Source: Embleya sp040605455 (GTDB lineage: Bacteria; Actinomycetota; Actinomycetes; Streptomycetales; Streptomycetaceae). Taken from it: a stretch of 64,000 nt of DNA. The notes under the pieces are model-generated. The model did no database searches and had not been told where the DNA came from. It saw only the letters and a list, made by a program, of their open reading frames with translations. The stretch's first letter is position 1; the number at the start of each line of letters is the position of its first letter. The stretch covers positions 1-64,000 of the forward strand of contig NZ_JBEXCV010000012.1 in the NCBI RefSeq assembly GCF_040605455.1, in the 5' to 3' direction. Of this stretch, positions 1 to 7,972 are shown in pieces. The translations under genes were made by a program, and so were the position numbers.

Positions 1-176
1 GGTGAGAGGTGTTCAGACTGGTGCTCTCCCCATCTGCCCGCCGGTCGCTGCGGGGCCGGGCCCGCAGCCTTGACCGGCGCGGTCCCCGAGTCCGCGCACC
101 CGGCGGCGGCGAGGCAAAGACACAGGCCCAGCGCGACACCGCAGCGGGTGAGCACTCGCCGTGAGAGGAACGTCAT
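1..176 (-). CDS. Putative lipoprotein, 5' end only (cut by left edge)
   Basis: The frame starts at ATG 176-174 and stays open through base 1, so only the first 58 codons are present. The translation begins with Arg residues, a hydrophobic stretch (VALGLCLCLAAAGC) and then a polar, Ala/Pro-rich segment. This is the layout of a type II signal peptide, with the lipobox Cys at about residue 27. No clear Shine-Dalgarno sequence is visible. The mature domain lies outside the window, so function cannot be stated. It is transcribed divergently from the aminopeptidase gene. The call rests on the signal peptide alone. Confidence 0.5.
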   Translation of the reverse strand, partial: MTFLSRRVLTRCGVALGLCLCLAAAGCADSGTAPVKAAGPAPQRPAGRWGEHQSEHLS

Positions 177-476
177 CGAATCCACACAGCCCATGGCGGC
201 GTCTGATGCCCATTACCGCCCCGATCCGAACCAGGACGTTCGTTCGAGTCGGATCCGCGGGCGGATCCATCGGCCTCCGACGGCGCGCGAGCGCGCTCCG
301 ATCCGGTCGACCGGTGCCCGCGGGACGAACCGGGCCCACCGGCGGCGCGTCCCGAGCGCCCCGCCGTGCCGGCGGCCGAACACGGGTCGGCAACAATGGG
401 CGCGTACACACGATCGAGGCGCACACGATGCGCGCGCGATCGAAACGTAGCCGAGAGTCGAGCCGAGGAGGCAGGC
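177..476. other. Intergenic region, divergent promoters expected
   Basis: About 300 bases separate the lipoprotein start from the aminopeptidase start. I see no coding frame with actinomycete codon bias. A GGGACG...CGGGCCC dyad at 322-337 resembles the stress-island palindrome but has 16-bp spacing instead of 14, so it is not counted as a box. Confidence 0.4.
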
Positions 477-1871
477 GTGGGTGCCGAGAACGGGCAGTCC
501 GCAGAGCAGGCGCAGCCGATCAAGCAGCGCAAGAACGGCCTGTACCGGGGTGTCTCGGAGGAACTGGCCGCGAACATGCGCGCCGGCTGGGCCGACACCG
601 AGCGCGCCGACCTCGCGCCGATCGAACAGGCCCCGAACGCCGCCCGTCGACGGGCCGCGTTGTCGGCCCGCTTCCCGGGCGAGCGCCTGGTGATTCCCGC
701 GGGCAACCTCAAGACCCGATCCAACGACACCGAATACTCCTTCCGGGCGTCGACCGAGTACGCCTACCTGACCGGCGACCTGACCCAGGATGGGGTCCTC
801 GTCCTGGAGCCGATCGCCGACGGCCACGACGCGGTGCTGTATCTGCTGCCGCGCTCGAACCGGGAGAACGGCGAGTTCTGGCTGGACGGTCAGGGCGAGC
901 TGTGGGTCGGCCGGCGGCCCGGTCTGCGCGAGGGCGAGGCGCTGTACGGGCTGGCGTGTCGCGACGTGCGCGAGGCCGCGACCGAGGTGGCGCGGGCCGG
1001 TGCGGACGTGCGCATCGTGCGTGGGCACGACGCCGGGCTGGAGAGTGCGCTCGGCGAGCGGCTGAACGCCGAGCGGGACGAGGAACTGCGGATCTTCCTG
1101 GCCGACGAGCGACTGGTCAAGGACGAGTTCGAGATCCGCCAGCTCCAGGCCGCGGTGGACTCCACCGTGCGCGGCTTCGAGGATGTCGTGCGGGTCCTGG
1201 ACCGGGCCGAGGCGACCTCCGAGCGCTACATCGAGGGCACCTTCTTCCTGCGTGCGCGGGTCGAGGGCAACGACGTCGGATACGGCTCGATCTGCGCGGC
1301 GGGGCCGCACGCGACCACCCTGCACTGGGTCCGCAACGACGGCCCGGTGCACGCCGGCGACCTGTTGCTTTTGGACGCGGGCGTGGAGACGCACACGCTC
1401 TACACGGCGGACGTGACCCGGACGCTGCCGATCACGGGTCGGTTCACCGAATTCCAGCGGCGGATCTACGACGCGGTGTTCGCCGCGCAGGAGGCGGGCA
1501 TCGCCGCCGTGCGTCCCGGCGCCAAGTACCGCGAGTTCCACGACGAGGCGCAGCGCGTACTCGCCGAGCACCTGGTCGCCTGGGGAATCGTCGAGGGGCC
1601 GGTGGAGCGGGTTCTGGAGCTGGGCCTACAGCGCCGTTGGACGCTGCACGGCACGGGCCACATGCTCGGCCTGGACGTGCACGACTGCGCGGTGGCGCGC
1701 ACCGAGTCGTACGTCGACGGTGCGCTGGAGCCGGGCATGTGCCTGACGGTGGAGCCCGGGCTGTACTTCCAGGCCGACGACCTGACGGTGCCCGAGGAGT
1801 ACCGCGGCATCGGGGTGCGGATCGAGGACGACATCCTGGTCACCGAGCACGGGACGGGCGCTTTGCAGTGA
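477..1871 (+). CDS. pepP: Xaa-Pro aminopeptidase (M24B)
   Basis: Cytosolic metallopeptidase that removes an N-terminal residue preceding proline. The protein is 464 aa, the usual size. An AMP_N domain occupies about residues 40-180, followed by a pita-bread M24 domain. Metal ligands are visible in order: Asp in LLLLDAG, Asp in TADVTRT, His in HGTGHMLGLDVHD, Glu in LTVEPGLYF and Glu in GVRIEDDILVT. The GTG start at 477 is chosen because GAGGAGG lies 5 bases upstream (465-471); longer readings start in low-complexity sequence. The last 406 bases overlap the converging frame of the universal stress protein at 1466-2740. No partner gene is evident. Confidence 0.93.
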   Translation: MGAENGQSAEQAQPIKQRKNGLYRGVSEELAANMRAGWADTERADLAPIEQAPNAARRRAALSARFPGERLVIPAGNLKTRSNDTEYSFRASTEYAYLTGDLTQDGVLVLEPIADGHDAVLYLLPRSNRENGEFWLDGQGELWVGRRPGLREGEALYGLACRDVREAATEVARAGADVRIVRGHDAGLESALGERLNAERDEELRIFLADERLVKDEFEIRQLQAAVDSTVRGFEDVVRVLDRAEATSERYIEGTFFLRARVEGNDVGYGSICAAGPHATTLHWVRNDGPVHAGDLLLLDAGVETHTLYTADVTRTLPITGRFTEFQRRIYDAVFAAQEAGIAAVRPGAKYREFHDEAQRVLAEHLVAWGIVEGPVERVLELGLQRRWTLHGTGHMLGLDVHDCAVARTESYVDGALEPGMCLTVEPGLYFQADDLTVPEEYRGIGVRIEDDILVTEHGTGALQ

Positions 1872-2740
1872 TGGAGCAGGGCGTGGGTGACGTGGCCGAG
1901 GTTGGCGCCGAAGCGGGCGTGGCGGCGATGCGCGGCGAGGACGACCAGATCGGCCTCGTCGCTGGTGGCGATCAGTGCGTGGGCGGGGGCGTCGCAGACG
2001 ACCTGCTCGGTGAGCGGAACACGGGGGTACTCGTCGAGGAAGGGAGCCAGCGCCGCGGCGAGGTTTGCCTCGGCGGCCTTGCGCCCGTCGTCGGCGTCCC
2101 AGAGCGGAGCCGCGTAGGGCGCGGCGGGAGACACCGGGGGCGACCAGGCGTAGACGGCACGCAGCGGCACACCACGGGCCTGTGCCTCCGCGAACGCGGC
2201 TTCGACGGCGAGGGAACAGTCGATCGCGGAGACGCCCACGACGACGGTGCCCGGCTCGTCTTTCGGGGCGTTCGTGTGCCGCTCGCGGACGACGAGGACC
2301 GGGCAGCGCGCGGCGGCGGCGACGGACAGGGACACGGAACCCATCAGCAGGCCCGCGAAGCCGCCCAGGCCGCGACTGCCGAGAACGACGAGCGCGGCGC
2401 GGTCGGTGGCCTCCTCCAGGGTGGGGATGGTGCGTGCGAGGGCGACGGTGGTGACGATCCCCAGGTCGGGGTGCCGAAGGCGGGCCCGCTCGGCGGCCTT
2501 GCCGACCAGGGCGCCCGCTTCCTTTTGCAACCGGGCGGCGTTGCGGTCCGCTTCGTGGGTCGGCGCCCATTCGACGACGTGCAGCACCTCCAAGGGCACG
2601 TGTCGGCGGGCCGCCGCGTCCGCGGCCCGATCGGTCGCGAGGTCCGAGACCGGGGAACCGTCCACGGCCACGACGACGTGTCCGCGCGCGGGCCCGTCAT
2701 CGGGTTCGGTGGTTTCGCCGGCCGGGGTGTTGTCGTTCAC
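1466..2740 (-). CDS. Tandem universal stress protein with antisense C-terminal extension
   Basis: A UspA-family protein with two domains. Domain 1 (about residues 17-160) has the ATP-binding signature G-2x-G-9x-GS (GSRGLGGFAGLLMGSVS). Domain 2 (about 165-295) is degenerate. Relatives end near HALLHH-x-PVxVV at about 290-300 aa. Here HALLHHCKAPVPC is followed by no stop, and the frame continues about 130 codons antisense to pepP, giving 424 aa. The GTG start at 2740 follows GGAGG; an in-frame TTG 12 bases upstream is less likely. It is last in a likely operon after the CBS-BON and cyclic-nucleotide-binding genes (97-base gap). The tail may mean a lost stop codon or a frameshift at the junction. 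Confidence 0.85.
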   Translation of the reverse strand: MNDNTPAGETTEPDDGPARGHVVVAVDGSPVSDLATDRAADAAARRHVPLEVLHVVEWAPTHEADRNAARLQKEAGALVGKAAERARLRHPDLGIVTTVALARTIPTLEEATDRAALVVLGSRGLGGFAGLLMGSVSLSVAAAARCPVLVVRERHTNAPKDEPGTVVVGVSAIDCSLAVEAAFAEAQARGVPLRAVYAWSPPVSPAAPYAAPLWDADDGRKAAEANLAAALAPFLDEYPRVPLTEQVVCDAPAHALIATSDEADLVVLAAHRRHARFGANLGHVTHALLHHCKAPVPCSVTRMSSSIRTPMPRYSSGTVRSSAWKYSPGSTVRHMPGSSAPSTYDSVRATAQSCTSRPSMWPVPCSVQRRCRPSSRTRSTGPSTIPQATRCSASTRCASSWNSRYLAPGRTAAMPASCAANTAS

Positions 2741-2837
2741 GTTTTCCTCCAAGGGTCGAGTGAGGTTGTGGCGCCAGGGCTTGTGCGCACGGGAGCAGGC
2801 CCCGGACGCGCTGCCGGCGTCCGGGGCCTGCGGTGAT

Positions 2838-3308
2838 TCAGCTCTCCGCGGAGTCGTTCTCTGCCGAGCCGAGTGGTCCGTACAGCTCCAGCAGGCGAAG
2901 TCGGCTCGCCTGGAGTCGGCCGGCGATCACCTGCGCGCACACGAGGGTGATCGCGCGCCCGAAGTCGGTATCGCGCTCGCATTCGGCACGCACGGCCCCG
3001 GCGTCGAACTCCACCGCGCGGACGGTCCCGATGGCCTGGGCGCCCAGGTGCCACCGGTAGGGCGGGAACAGCCAACTCCACCCGATCAGTTCACCCGCCC
3101 CCAGCGTCTCCACGGTCGCCGCGTGGCTGCCGGGGACGTGTACGTCCAGGCAGACGGAGCCGCCTTCGACGAGCCAGAAGTTGCGGGCGGGCCGGCCTTC
3201 CTCGAACAGGCGGGTGCCCGATTCGAACGTGACCGGTCGGCCGAAGGCCATGAGCCGGTCCAGGTGTTCCTTGGGGATGCGGCCGATCCGGCCGGTGGAG
3301 TGGGACAC
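2838..3308 (-). CDS. Cyclic nucleotide-binding (cNMP/Crp-like) domain protein without HTH
   Basis: A 156-aa protein that is almost entirely one cNMP-binding beta-barrel. It shows the FxxGTRLFEEGRPARNFW strand-turn, GAGELIGWSWLF as the phosphate-binding-cassette region, and a C-terminal helix (AGRLQASRLRLLELY). There is no DNA-binding winged helix, so it is a sensor or partner module rather than a full Crp regulator. The GTG start at 3308 has GAGGAGG 6-8 bases upstream. It begins 10 bases after the CBS-BON stop, so the two are co-transcribed. Similar single-domain proteins occur beside universal stress and CBS proteins in actinobacterial hypoxia clusters; the ligand is unknown. Confidence 0.85.
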   Translation of the reverse strand: MSHSTGRIGRIPKEHLDRLMAFGRPVTFESGTRLFEEGRPARNFWLVEGGSVCLDVHVPGSHAATVETLGAGELIGWSWLFPPYRWHLGAQAIGTVRAVEFDAGAVRAECERDTDFGRAITLVCAQVIAGRLQASRLRLLELYGPLGSAENDSAES

Positions 3309-3318
3309 GGCGTCCTCC

Positions 3319-4020
3319 TCAACGGCCGGGCACGCGGCGGGTGAAGTGTGCCGGGCCGGGCCTGATGTGACTGTCGTCGAAGTCGAAGGTGATGGTGTGC
3401 GTCACGCTCTCGACGCCGTCGACGGCCCGACACAGCCGCAGCACGATGTCGATGAGACTGCGGTTGTCGACCGCCCCGGACAAGCACACCACTGCTTCGC
3501 GTACGTCCACCTCGATCGTGCCGGGCTCCAGCCACAGCGCGGTACGCAGCACGTCCTGCTCGATCTCGGCGCGGATGTCCGCGTCCGGGCGCAGGAACGT
3601 GCGCAGCAGGTCGCAGCGGCTGACGATGCCCACCAGGCGACCGCCGACGTCCACCACCGGGAGGCGCTTGACGTGGTGACGGTCCATCAGACGCGCGCCG
3701 CGCAGCGTGCTCGACGAGGGCTCCACGCTCACCACGGGTGAGGTCATCAGGTCGCGCGAGGTGTGGCCCGCACCCTTGGTGTGCCGGTTCGTCAGCCGGC
3801 GCAGGCCGGGCAGAAGGTGGGCGTCCTCGGCCTGCTCCACCTGGGCGCGCAGCAGGTCGGCCTCCGAGACGATGCCCAGGATCCGCCACTCGTCGTCGAC
3901 GACCGGCAGAGCGCTGATCCGCCGAGCGTCCAACACGGCGACGATGTCCTGGAACTCGGCGTCGGGCCCCACGGTGGCGACGTCGCGGGTCATGACGTCC
4001 TCGATCTTCCGGTGCAACAT
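3319..4020 (-). CDS. CBS-domain pair plus BON domain protein
   Basis: A 233-aa cytosolic protein. Two CBS motifs span about residues 5-65 (VMTRDVATVGPDAEFQDIV, then ISALPVVDDEWRILGIVSEADLL) and 90-150 (DLMTSPVVSVEP, then VKRLPVVDVGGRLVGIVSRCDLL). A BON domain follows (about 160-225; VREAVVCLSGAVDNRSLIDIV). CBS pairs bind adenosyl nucleotides and act as energy sensors; BON domains bind lipid or protein partners. ATG at 4020 is preceded by AGGGG. It is the first gene of the leftward operon with the cNMP-binding and universal stress proteins. The 14-bp palindrome at 4141-4154 is 121 bases upstream, so control by a DosR-like regulator is likely. Confidence 0.9.
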   Translation of the reverse strand: MLHRKIEDVMTRDVATVGPDAEFQDIVAVLDARRISALPVVDDEWRILGIVSEADLLRAQVEQAEDAHLLPGLRRLTNRHTKGAGHTSRDLMTSPVVSVEPSSSTLRGARLMDRHHVKRLPVVDVGGRLVGIVSRCDLLRTFLRPDADIRAEIEQDVLRTALWLEPGTIEVDVREAVVCLSGAVDNRSLIDIVLRLCRAVDGVESVTHTITFDFDDSHIRPGPAHFTRRVPGR

Positions 4021-4140
4021 GCGAACCCCCTGGCCGGCTACAACGAGTCGCCGAGGCGTCGAGGTCGACGTCTTCGGCCGGACACCACGAGCGTGTCGCC
4101 GATCCTGGCGCGCCGGCAGGGCCGCGTTGCCCGGTGGGCC

Positions 4141-4154
4141 GGGCCGTTCGGCCC
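4141..4154. promoter_or_regulatory. DosR/OsdR-like box 1
   Basis: Perfect 14-bp palindrome GGGCCGTTCGGCCC between the divergent CBS-BON gene and APC permease gene. The same sequence recurs at 13911. It fits the layout GGGnCnnnnGnCCC of the mycobacterial DosR site. The assignment to a DosR-type regulator is inference. Confidence 0.6.
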
Positions 4155-4349
4155 GGTCCGGCACGTGCGCCGGCAAGGCCTGCCGTTCGACCCGATCGGG
4201 CGCGGTGACCATCGGCGTTCGCGCCGGGACCTTCGGCACCGGCGCGCCGCCGCCGCAGCGGCCAGGCTGCAAACGTTCGGCCGACGGAGTCCCTTCACGG
4301 CACACCGCCCTGCCCGGTCGAACCCCATCGCGACGACGAGGATTTCGCC

Positions 4350-5807
4350 ATGCTCGGGAAGACAACGGCCCCGACCCACGTCCCGGACCCGCAATCGGGT
4401 CCGCGTGCCGACGGAGCACGTCGCTCCGCCGCCACGTTCGGCCTGCCCACCGCCACGGCGCTGGTGGTGGGAAGCATCATCGGCACCGGCGTGTTCGCGC
4501 TGCCGTCCGCGCTCGCCCCGTACGGCCCCATTTCCCTGGTGGCCTTCGCCATCGTCACCGTCGGCGCCCTCGCCCTGGCGATCACGTTCGGGCGGCTGTC
4601 CCAGCGGGTGCCCGGCAGCGGCGGGCCCTACGTGTATGCCCGGGAGGCGTTCGGCGAGTTCGCCGGGTTCCTCAATGCCTGGTCGTACTGGATCACCGCG
4701 TGGGCCGGCAACGCGGCGATCGTGGTGGCCTGGGTCGGCTACGTCGAGGTCTTCGTCAACACCGGTCACAACAAATGGGGTTCGGTGGCCATCGCGCTGG
4801 TGGGCCTGTGGCTTCCGGCGGCGGTCAACCTCGCCGGGCTGCGCAGCATGGGCGCCTTCCAGGTCGTCACCACCGTGCTCAAGTTCGTCCCGCTGATCCT
4901 GATGGGCACCGTCGGCCTCTTCTTCCTGGACACCGACAACTTCGGGACCTTCAACGCCCGGGGCGGATCGCCGATGGGCGCTATCTCCGCCGCCGCGGCC
5001 ATCGCGTTGTTCAGCTACATCGGACTGGAGACCGTCTCGGTCGCCGCCGGCCGGGTCCGCGAGCCCGGCCGCAACGTGCCGCGTGCCACCGTGTACGGAA
5101 CGCTTGCCTGCGCGGCGGTCTACCTGCTCGGCACCCTCGCCGTCTTCGGCGCCGTCCCACACGCCGAACTCGTCTCCTCCACCGCCCCGTTCACCGCCGC
5201 GGCCGACCACATGGCGGGCGGTTCCTGGGCCGGCAACGCGGTCGCGGTGGCCGCGATCGTGTCCGGGATCGGGGCGCTGGGCGGCTGGACGATGATCTGC
5301 GCCGAGATGCCGTACGCCGCCGCCGAAGAGGGCCTGTTCCCCAAGGCATTCGCCCGCAAACGCGGTGACACCCCGGTGTTCGGCATCCTCGCCGCCACCG
5401 TCCTGGCCTCGCTGATCACCGTGGCCGCCTACACGAGCTTCGACCACGTCTTCACCACCATCGTGCTGCTGAGCGTCCTGACGGCGGCGATACCCTACCT
5501 GTTCTCCGCCGCCGCGCAGCTGTACTGGCTGCTCACCCACGCCCGCCAGGCGAGCCGGGGCCGCTTCGTCCGCGATGTGCTGGTCGCCGGCACCGCCCTG
5601 GCGTTCTCCTACTGGTCGATCCAGGGCAGCGGTTACCAGACCGTTTACTACGGGCTGTTCGCCGTACTCCTCGGCGTCCCGGTCTACATCCTGCTCAAGC
5701 GCGACCGCGGCGAATACGGCGAGCGCACGATGCCCGCCGAAGCCGCGCCTTCGGAGCAGCCCGACGCGTCGGACACCACCCCGAAGCCCCGAGGGTGTGC
5801 CGCCTGA
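4350..5807 (+). CDS. APC-family amino acid permease/antiporter
   Basis: A 485-aa integral membrane protein with about 12 hydrophobic segments, the usual APC size. The first segment carries the APC signature VVGSIIGTGVFALPSALA; TM6 is FSYIGLETVSVAAGRVREPGRNVPRAT, the region that lines the substrate site and ends in the conserved ExxxPxRNxPRA pattern. It most resembles the basic amino acid/polyamine antiporter subgroup (ArcD/PotE-like), but the substrate cannot be read from sequence. ATG 4350 follows GAGGA. It diverges from the CBS-BON operon across a 329-base gap holding box 1, so it may share its regulation. An amino-acid antiporter would suit fermentative or acid-stress energy generation. 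Confidence 0.9.
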   Translation: MLGKTTAPTHVPDPQSGPRADGARRSAATFGLPTATALVVGSIIGTGVFALPSALAPYGPISLVAFAIVTVGALALAITFGRLSQRVPGSGGPYVYAREAFGEFAGFLNAWSYWITAWAGNAAIVVAWVGYVEVFVNTGHNKWGSVAIALVGLWLPAAVNLAGLRSMGAFQVVTTVLKFVPLILMGTVGLFFLDTDNFGTFNARGGSPMGAISAAAAIALFSYIGLETVSVAAGRVREPGRNVPRATVYGTLACAAVYLLGTLAVFGAVPHAELVSSTAPFTAAADHMAGGSWAGNAVAVAAIVSGIGALGGWTMICAEMPYAAAEEGLFPKAFARKRGDTPVFGILAATVLASLITVAAYTSFDHVFTTIVLLSVLTAAIPYLFSAAAQLYWLLTHARQASRGRFVRDVLVAGTALAFSYWSIQGSGYQTVYYGLFAVLLGVPVYILLKRDRGEYGERTMPAEAAPSEQPDASDTTPKPRGCAA

Positions 5808-5851
5808 GCACCCCGGCGGGCGTGAGCCGCACCTCCTCGACGCTCCCGGGC

Positions 5852-5865
5852 GGGACCTTCGGCCC
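5852..5865. promoter_or_regulatory. DosR/OsdR-like box 2
   Basis: GGGACCTTCGGCCC, 102 bases before the STAS gene. It differs from the perfect palindrome at two positions, and one half (GGGAC) matches the half-site known for mycobacterial DosR. Confidence 0.5.
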
Positions 5866-5966
5866 CGCCCGGGAGCCGGTCGGCCCTGGGCACCGGCAGC
5901 GGATCCCGCTGGACTGGTCGCGCAGCCGCCGCGGCGGATCCGACAGTCCATGAAGCGAGGCGCTTT

Positions 5967-6575
5967 GTGATCACCATCGCGACGACCCCGGCCAAGTCCC
6001 GCGGCGCGGCGTCACCCGGCACGCACGTCACCGTCGAACTGCGCGGCGAACTGGACATGGACGGCACGGCGATCATCGAACCCACCCTGTCCGCCCTGGC
6101 CCGCAGCGGGCCCGCCGAGCTCCGGCTTGACCTGAGCGCGCTCGCCTTCTGCGACACCTCCGGCATCAGCCTCTTCCTGCGATTGCACCACCGCTGCGCG
6201 CGTGCCCACACCACGCTCGTGCTGACCGGCATCGGCGGCCAACCGGCCCGCGTCATCCGCCTGGTGCGCCTCCACCGCACGATCGTGTGCCGCTTCACGG
6301 TCCCACGCACGCCCCGACGCGGTGCGCCCGGTGTCGCCGGCGCATCCCCGTCCTCGCCCCGGCGGCGTACGCGGGGACGGCTCTGCTCTGATCTGATCCC
6401 GGATGGGGTCGGTCCCCCGCTCATCGCGCGCGAATCGCGCTCTGCCGTCGGCCCACCAACCCTTCCGGAAGTCGTCGGCGCCGATGTCGTCCGCGACCTC
6501 CCCGACGCAACCTCCTGGAGGTCCGCTTCGCGACGCGGTATCGGATCCGCCGCACGCCCGACCGCCCGAGCCTGA
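5967..6575 (+). CDS. STAS-domain anti-sigma factor antagonist with unusual C-terminal tail
   Basis: Residues 1-105 form a STAS domain: VELRGELDMDGTAIIEP, then LRLDLSALAFCDTSGISLFLRLH. The Ser in DTSG is the residue phosphorylated by partner-switching kinases in SpoIIAA/RsbV proteins. The family usually ends near 110-130 aa. Here an Arg/Pro/Ser-rich tail of about 95 residues follows, and the stop lies inside the stem of a strong hairpin, so the tail may be untranslated sequence read after a frameshift. GTG 5967 follows AGCGAGG. Box 2 lies upstream. A possible kinase partner is the ATP-binding protein at 16192-16683, although it is 10 kb away. Confidence 0.8.
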   Translation: MITIATTPAKSRGAASPGTHVTVELRGELDMDGTAIIEPTLSALARSGPAELRLDLSALAFCDTSGISLFLRLHHRCARAHTTLVLTGIGGQPARVIRLVRLHRTIVCRFTVPRTPRRGAPGVAGASPSSPRRRTRGRLCSDLIPDGVGPPLIARESRSAVGPPTLPEVVGADVVRDLPDATSWRSASRRGIGSAARPTARA

Positions 6576-6592
6576 TGATCAGGCTCGGGCGG
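6562..6592. terminator. Strong hairpin between convergent STAS and USP genes
   Basis: A perfect 14-bp stem (6562-6575 with 6579-6592) with a 3-base loop. No U-tract follows, as is common in high-GC actinomycetes. It lies between convergent genes and could stop transcription from both sides. The STAS stop codon is within the left arm. Confidence 0.7.
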
Positions 6593-6610
6593 CGCGGGTG
6601 GTGTGCGGGA

Positions 6611-7123
6611 TCAGGCGTCCGGCGCGGGAACGAAGACCACCGGCGCGGTGCTGTGGCGCAGGCAGTACACGCCGGTGGGGCCCGGGATCGTGGGGCACTC
6701 GATGCCGCTGGTGCCCAGTACGAGCAGCCGGGCGTTTCGCGCGCGGACGACCAGGACCTCGCCGGCCGTGCCGTGCAACGGGGTAGCCACGATCCGCTCC
6801 GGTGGGATCGGAGCCCGTACGAGACTCGCCAAGGCGCGCTCCAGACGCTCGCGCGCCACCGCCAGCGGGGCCTCGGGCCGGTCCAGGGTCGGGCGCTCGG
6901 GGTCGGCCTCCGTCCACGCCGCGACCACGTCCAGGACCACGCCGAGTTCGGCGGCCTCACGAGCGGCCCAGCGCAGGGCGAGCGCGGATCCGAAGGAGCC
7001 GTCCAGGCCCACCACGATCCGGCCCTCGGGCCGGTTCCCGGTGGTCTCGTCGGCGGGGACGGTGCCCTGCCGAGGGGACACGCCGATCGTTTCCCGGTCG
7101 AAGTGGGTACCGAGCGATTCCAT
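6611..7123 (-). CDS. Single-domain universal stress protein
   Basis: A 170-aa UspA-fold protein. It starts with IVVGLDGSFGSALALRWAAREA (first strand and helix) and ends with STAPVVFVPAPDA. The ATP signature G-2x-G-9x-GS is not conserved (LGTSGIECPTIPGPTG), so it probably belongs to the non-nucleotide-binding class. It lies downstream of the CBS gene at 7190-7723 on the same strand with a 66-base gap, so the pair is probably an operon read from box 3. It converges on the STAS gene with a hairpin between. Confidence 0.85.
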   Translation of the reverse strand: MESLGTHFDRETIGVSPRQGTVPADETTGNRPEGRIVVGLDGSFGSALALRWAAREAAELGVVLDVVAAWTEADPERPTLDRPEAPLAVARERLERALASLVRAPIPPERIVATPLHGTAGEVLVVRARNARLLVLGTSGIECPTIPGPTGVYCLRHSTAPVVFVPAPDA

Positions 7124-7189
7124 GTCGAACTCCTTGGTGTGGTCCTGGTGGCGATCAACGCCGAACGTCGAAGGTTCGGACGGGGCCGA

Positions 7190-7723
7190 TCAGGGGCGTC
7201 GTGTCGGGGGAAGCACCGGTTCCAGCCGGAAGAGCACCGGTCCGTGGTCCGTGGGGCCGTGCGCGGGCTTGCGCCCGGCGAGTGCCGAGACCAGATCCCG
7301 GGCGGTCACCAGGCCGACCATCGCGTCGCTGTCGTCGGTGACCGCGAGCGCGTCGACCGCGTGGTCGGTCATCACCTCGGCCACCTCGGCGAGTCGAGCG
7401 GAGCTCGGCACGTGCGGCTGGGAACCGCCGGGCAGCAGGTCGCCCACGTACCGCTCGGCGAGCGAGATGGCCGGGAGCGCGCACGCCACCGCGAGTTCGC
7501 TCCGCTCCAACAGCCCCACGCAGCGGCCGTCCTCGTCCACCACGGGGAGGTGGTGGAACCCGGTGCGCTGGATCAGCTCCCAGGCCATCAACAAGGATTC
7601 GTCGCCGGCGACGGTCAGCAACGCCGTGCTCATCACGTCGGCCACGGTGCGCTCACCCACCGACGCCCGCCGGTGCGTCGTCGAGGAGCCGTTGCCCGCA
7701 GTGGTCCCGCCGCTCGTCCTCAT
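7190..7723 (-). CDS. CBS-domain pair protein
   Basis: A 177-aa protein with two CBS motifs: VADVMSTALLTVAGDESLL with FHHLPVVDEDGRCVGLLERSEL (about residues 24-80), and YVGDLLPGGSQ with VDALAVTDDSDAMVGLVTARDL (about 90-150). It is likely an adenine-nucleotide sensor; the partner is unknown. ATG 7723 has GGAGGT 7-12 bases upstream. It is divergent from the tandem universal stress gene at 7973; the 249-base gap contains box 3, 106 bases from this start. Confidence 0.88.
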   Translation of the reverse strand: MRTSGGTTAGNGSSTTHRRASVGERTVADVMSTALLTVAGDESLLMAWELIQRTGFHHLPVVDEDGRCVGLLERSELAVACALPAISLAERYVGDLLPGGSQPHVPSSARLAEVAEVMTDHAVDALAVTDDSDAMVGLVTARDLVSALAGRKPAHGPTDHGPVLFRLEPVLPPTRRP

Positions 7724-7828
7724 CGCGCTCACCTCCTGTGCATCGGCGTCCGCAATCGCGCGGTTCACCTGTTCCTCACCATGGAACGTCCGCGGCCTCG
7801 AACACAGGGCCGGTGGGGATGGTCGGCC

Positions 7829-7842
7829 GGGCCGAAGGTCCC
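7829..7842. promoter_or_regulatory. DosR/OsdR-like box 3
   Basis: GGGCCGAAGGTCCC, exactly the reverse complement of box 2. It sits in the divergent gap between a CBS gene (106 bases) and a tandem universal stress gene (131 bases), so it could serve both. Confidence 0.55.
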
Positions 7843-7972
7843 GGGCCGCCGGTACCGGGCGGCCCTGTGCCCGACGGCGGAGCACGCGCACGCTGAGGGT
7901 GAGGGACCAATCGCACGTCGCGGTGCCGGTCCCGCCGCCCGAGCCGTCGGCACGCGACGATTGGACAAGCTC

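Noticed and set aside
322..337. GGGACG/CGGGCCC dyad before pepP as an eighth stress box
   Set aside because: Spacing is 16 bp rather than 14, and pepP is not a typical member of such regulons.
161..2836. Very long open frame on the + strand through pepP and the USP gene
   Set aside because: It is a shadow frame with Arg/Gly/Ala-rich, motif-free translation; pepP and USP explain the region.
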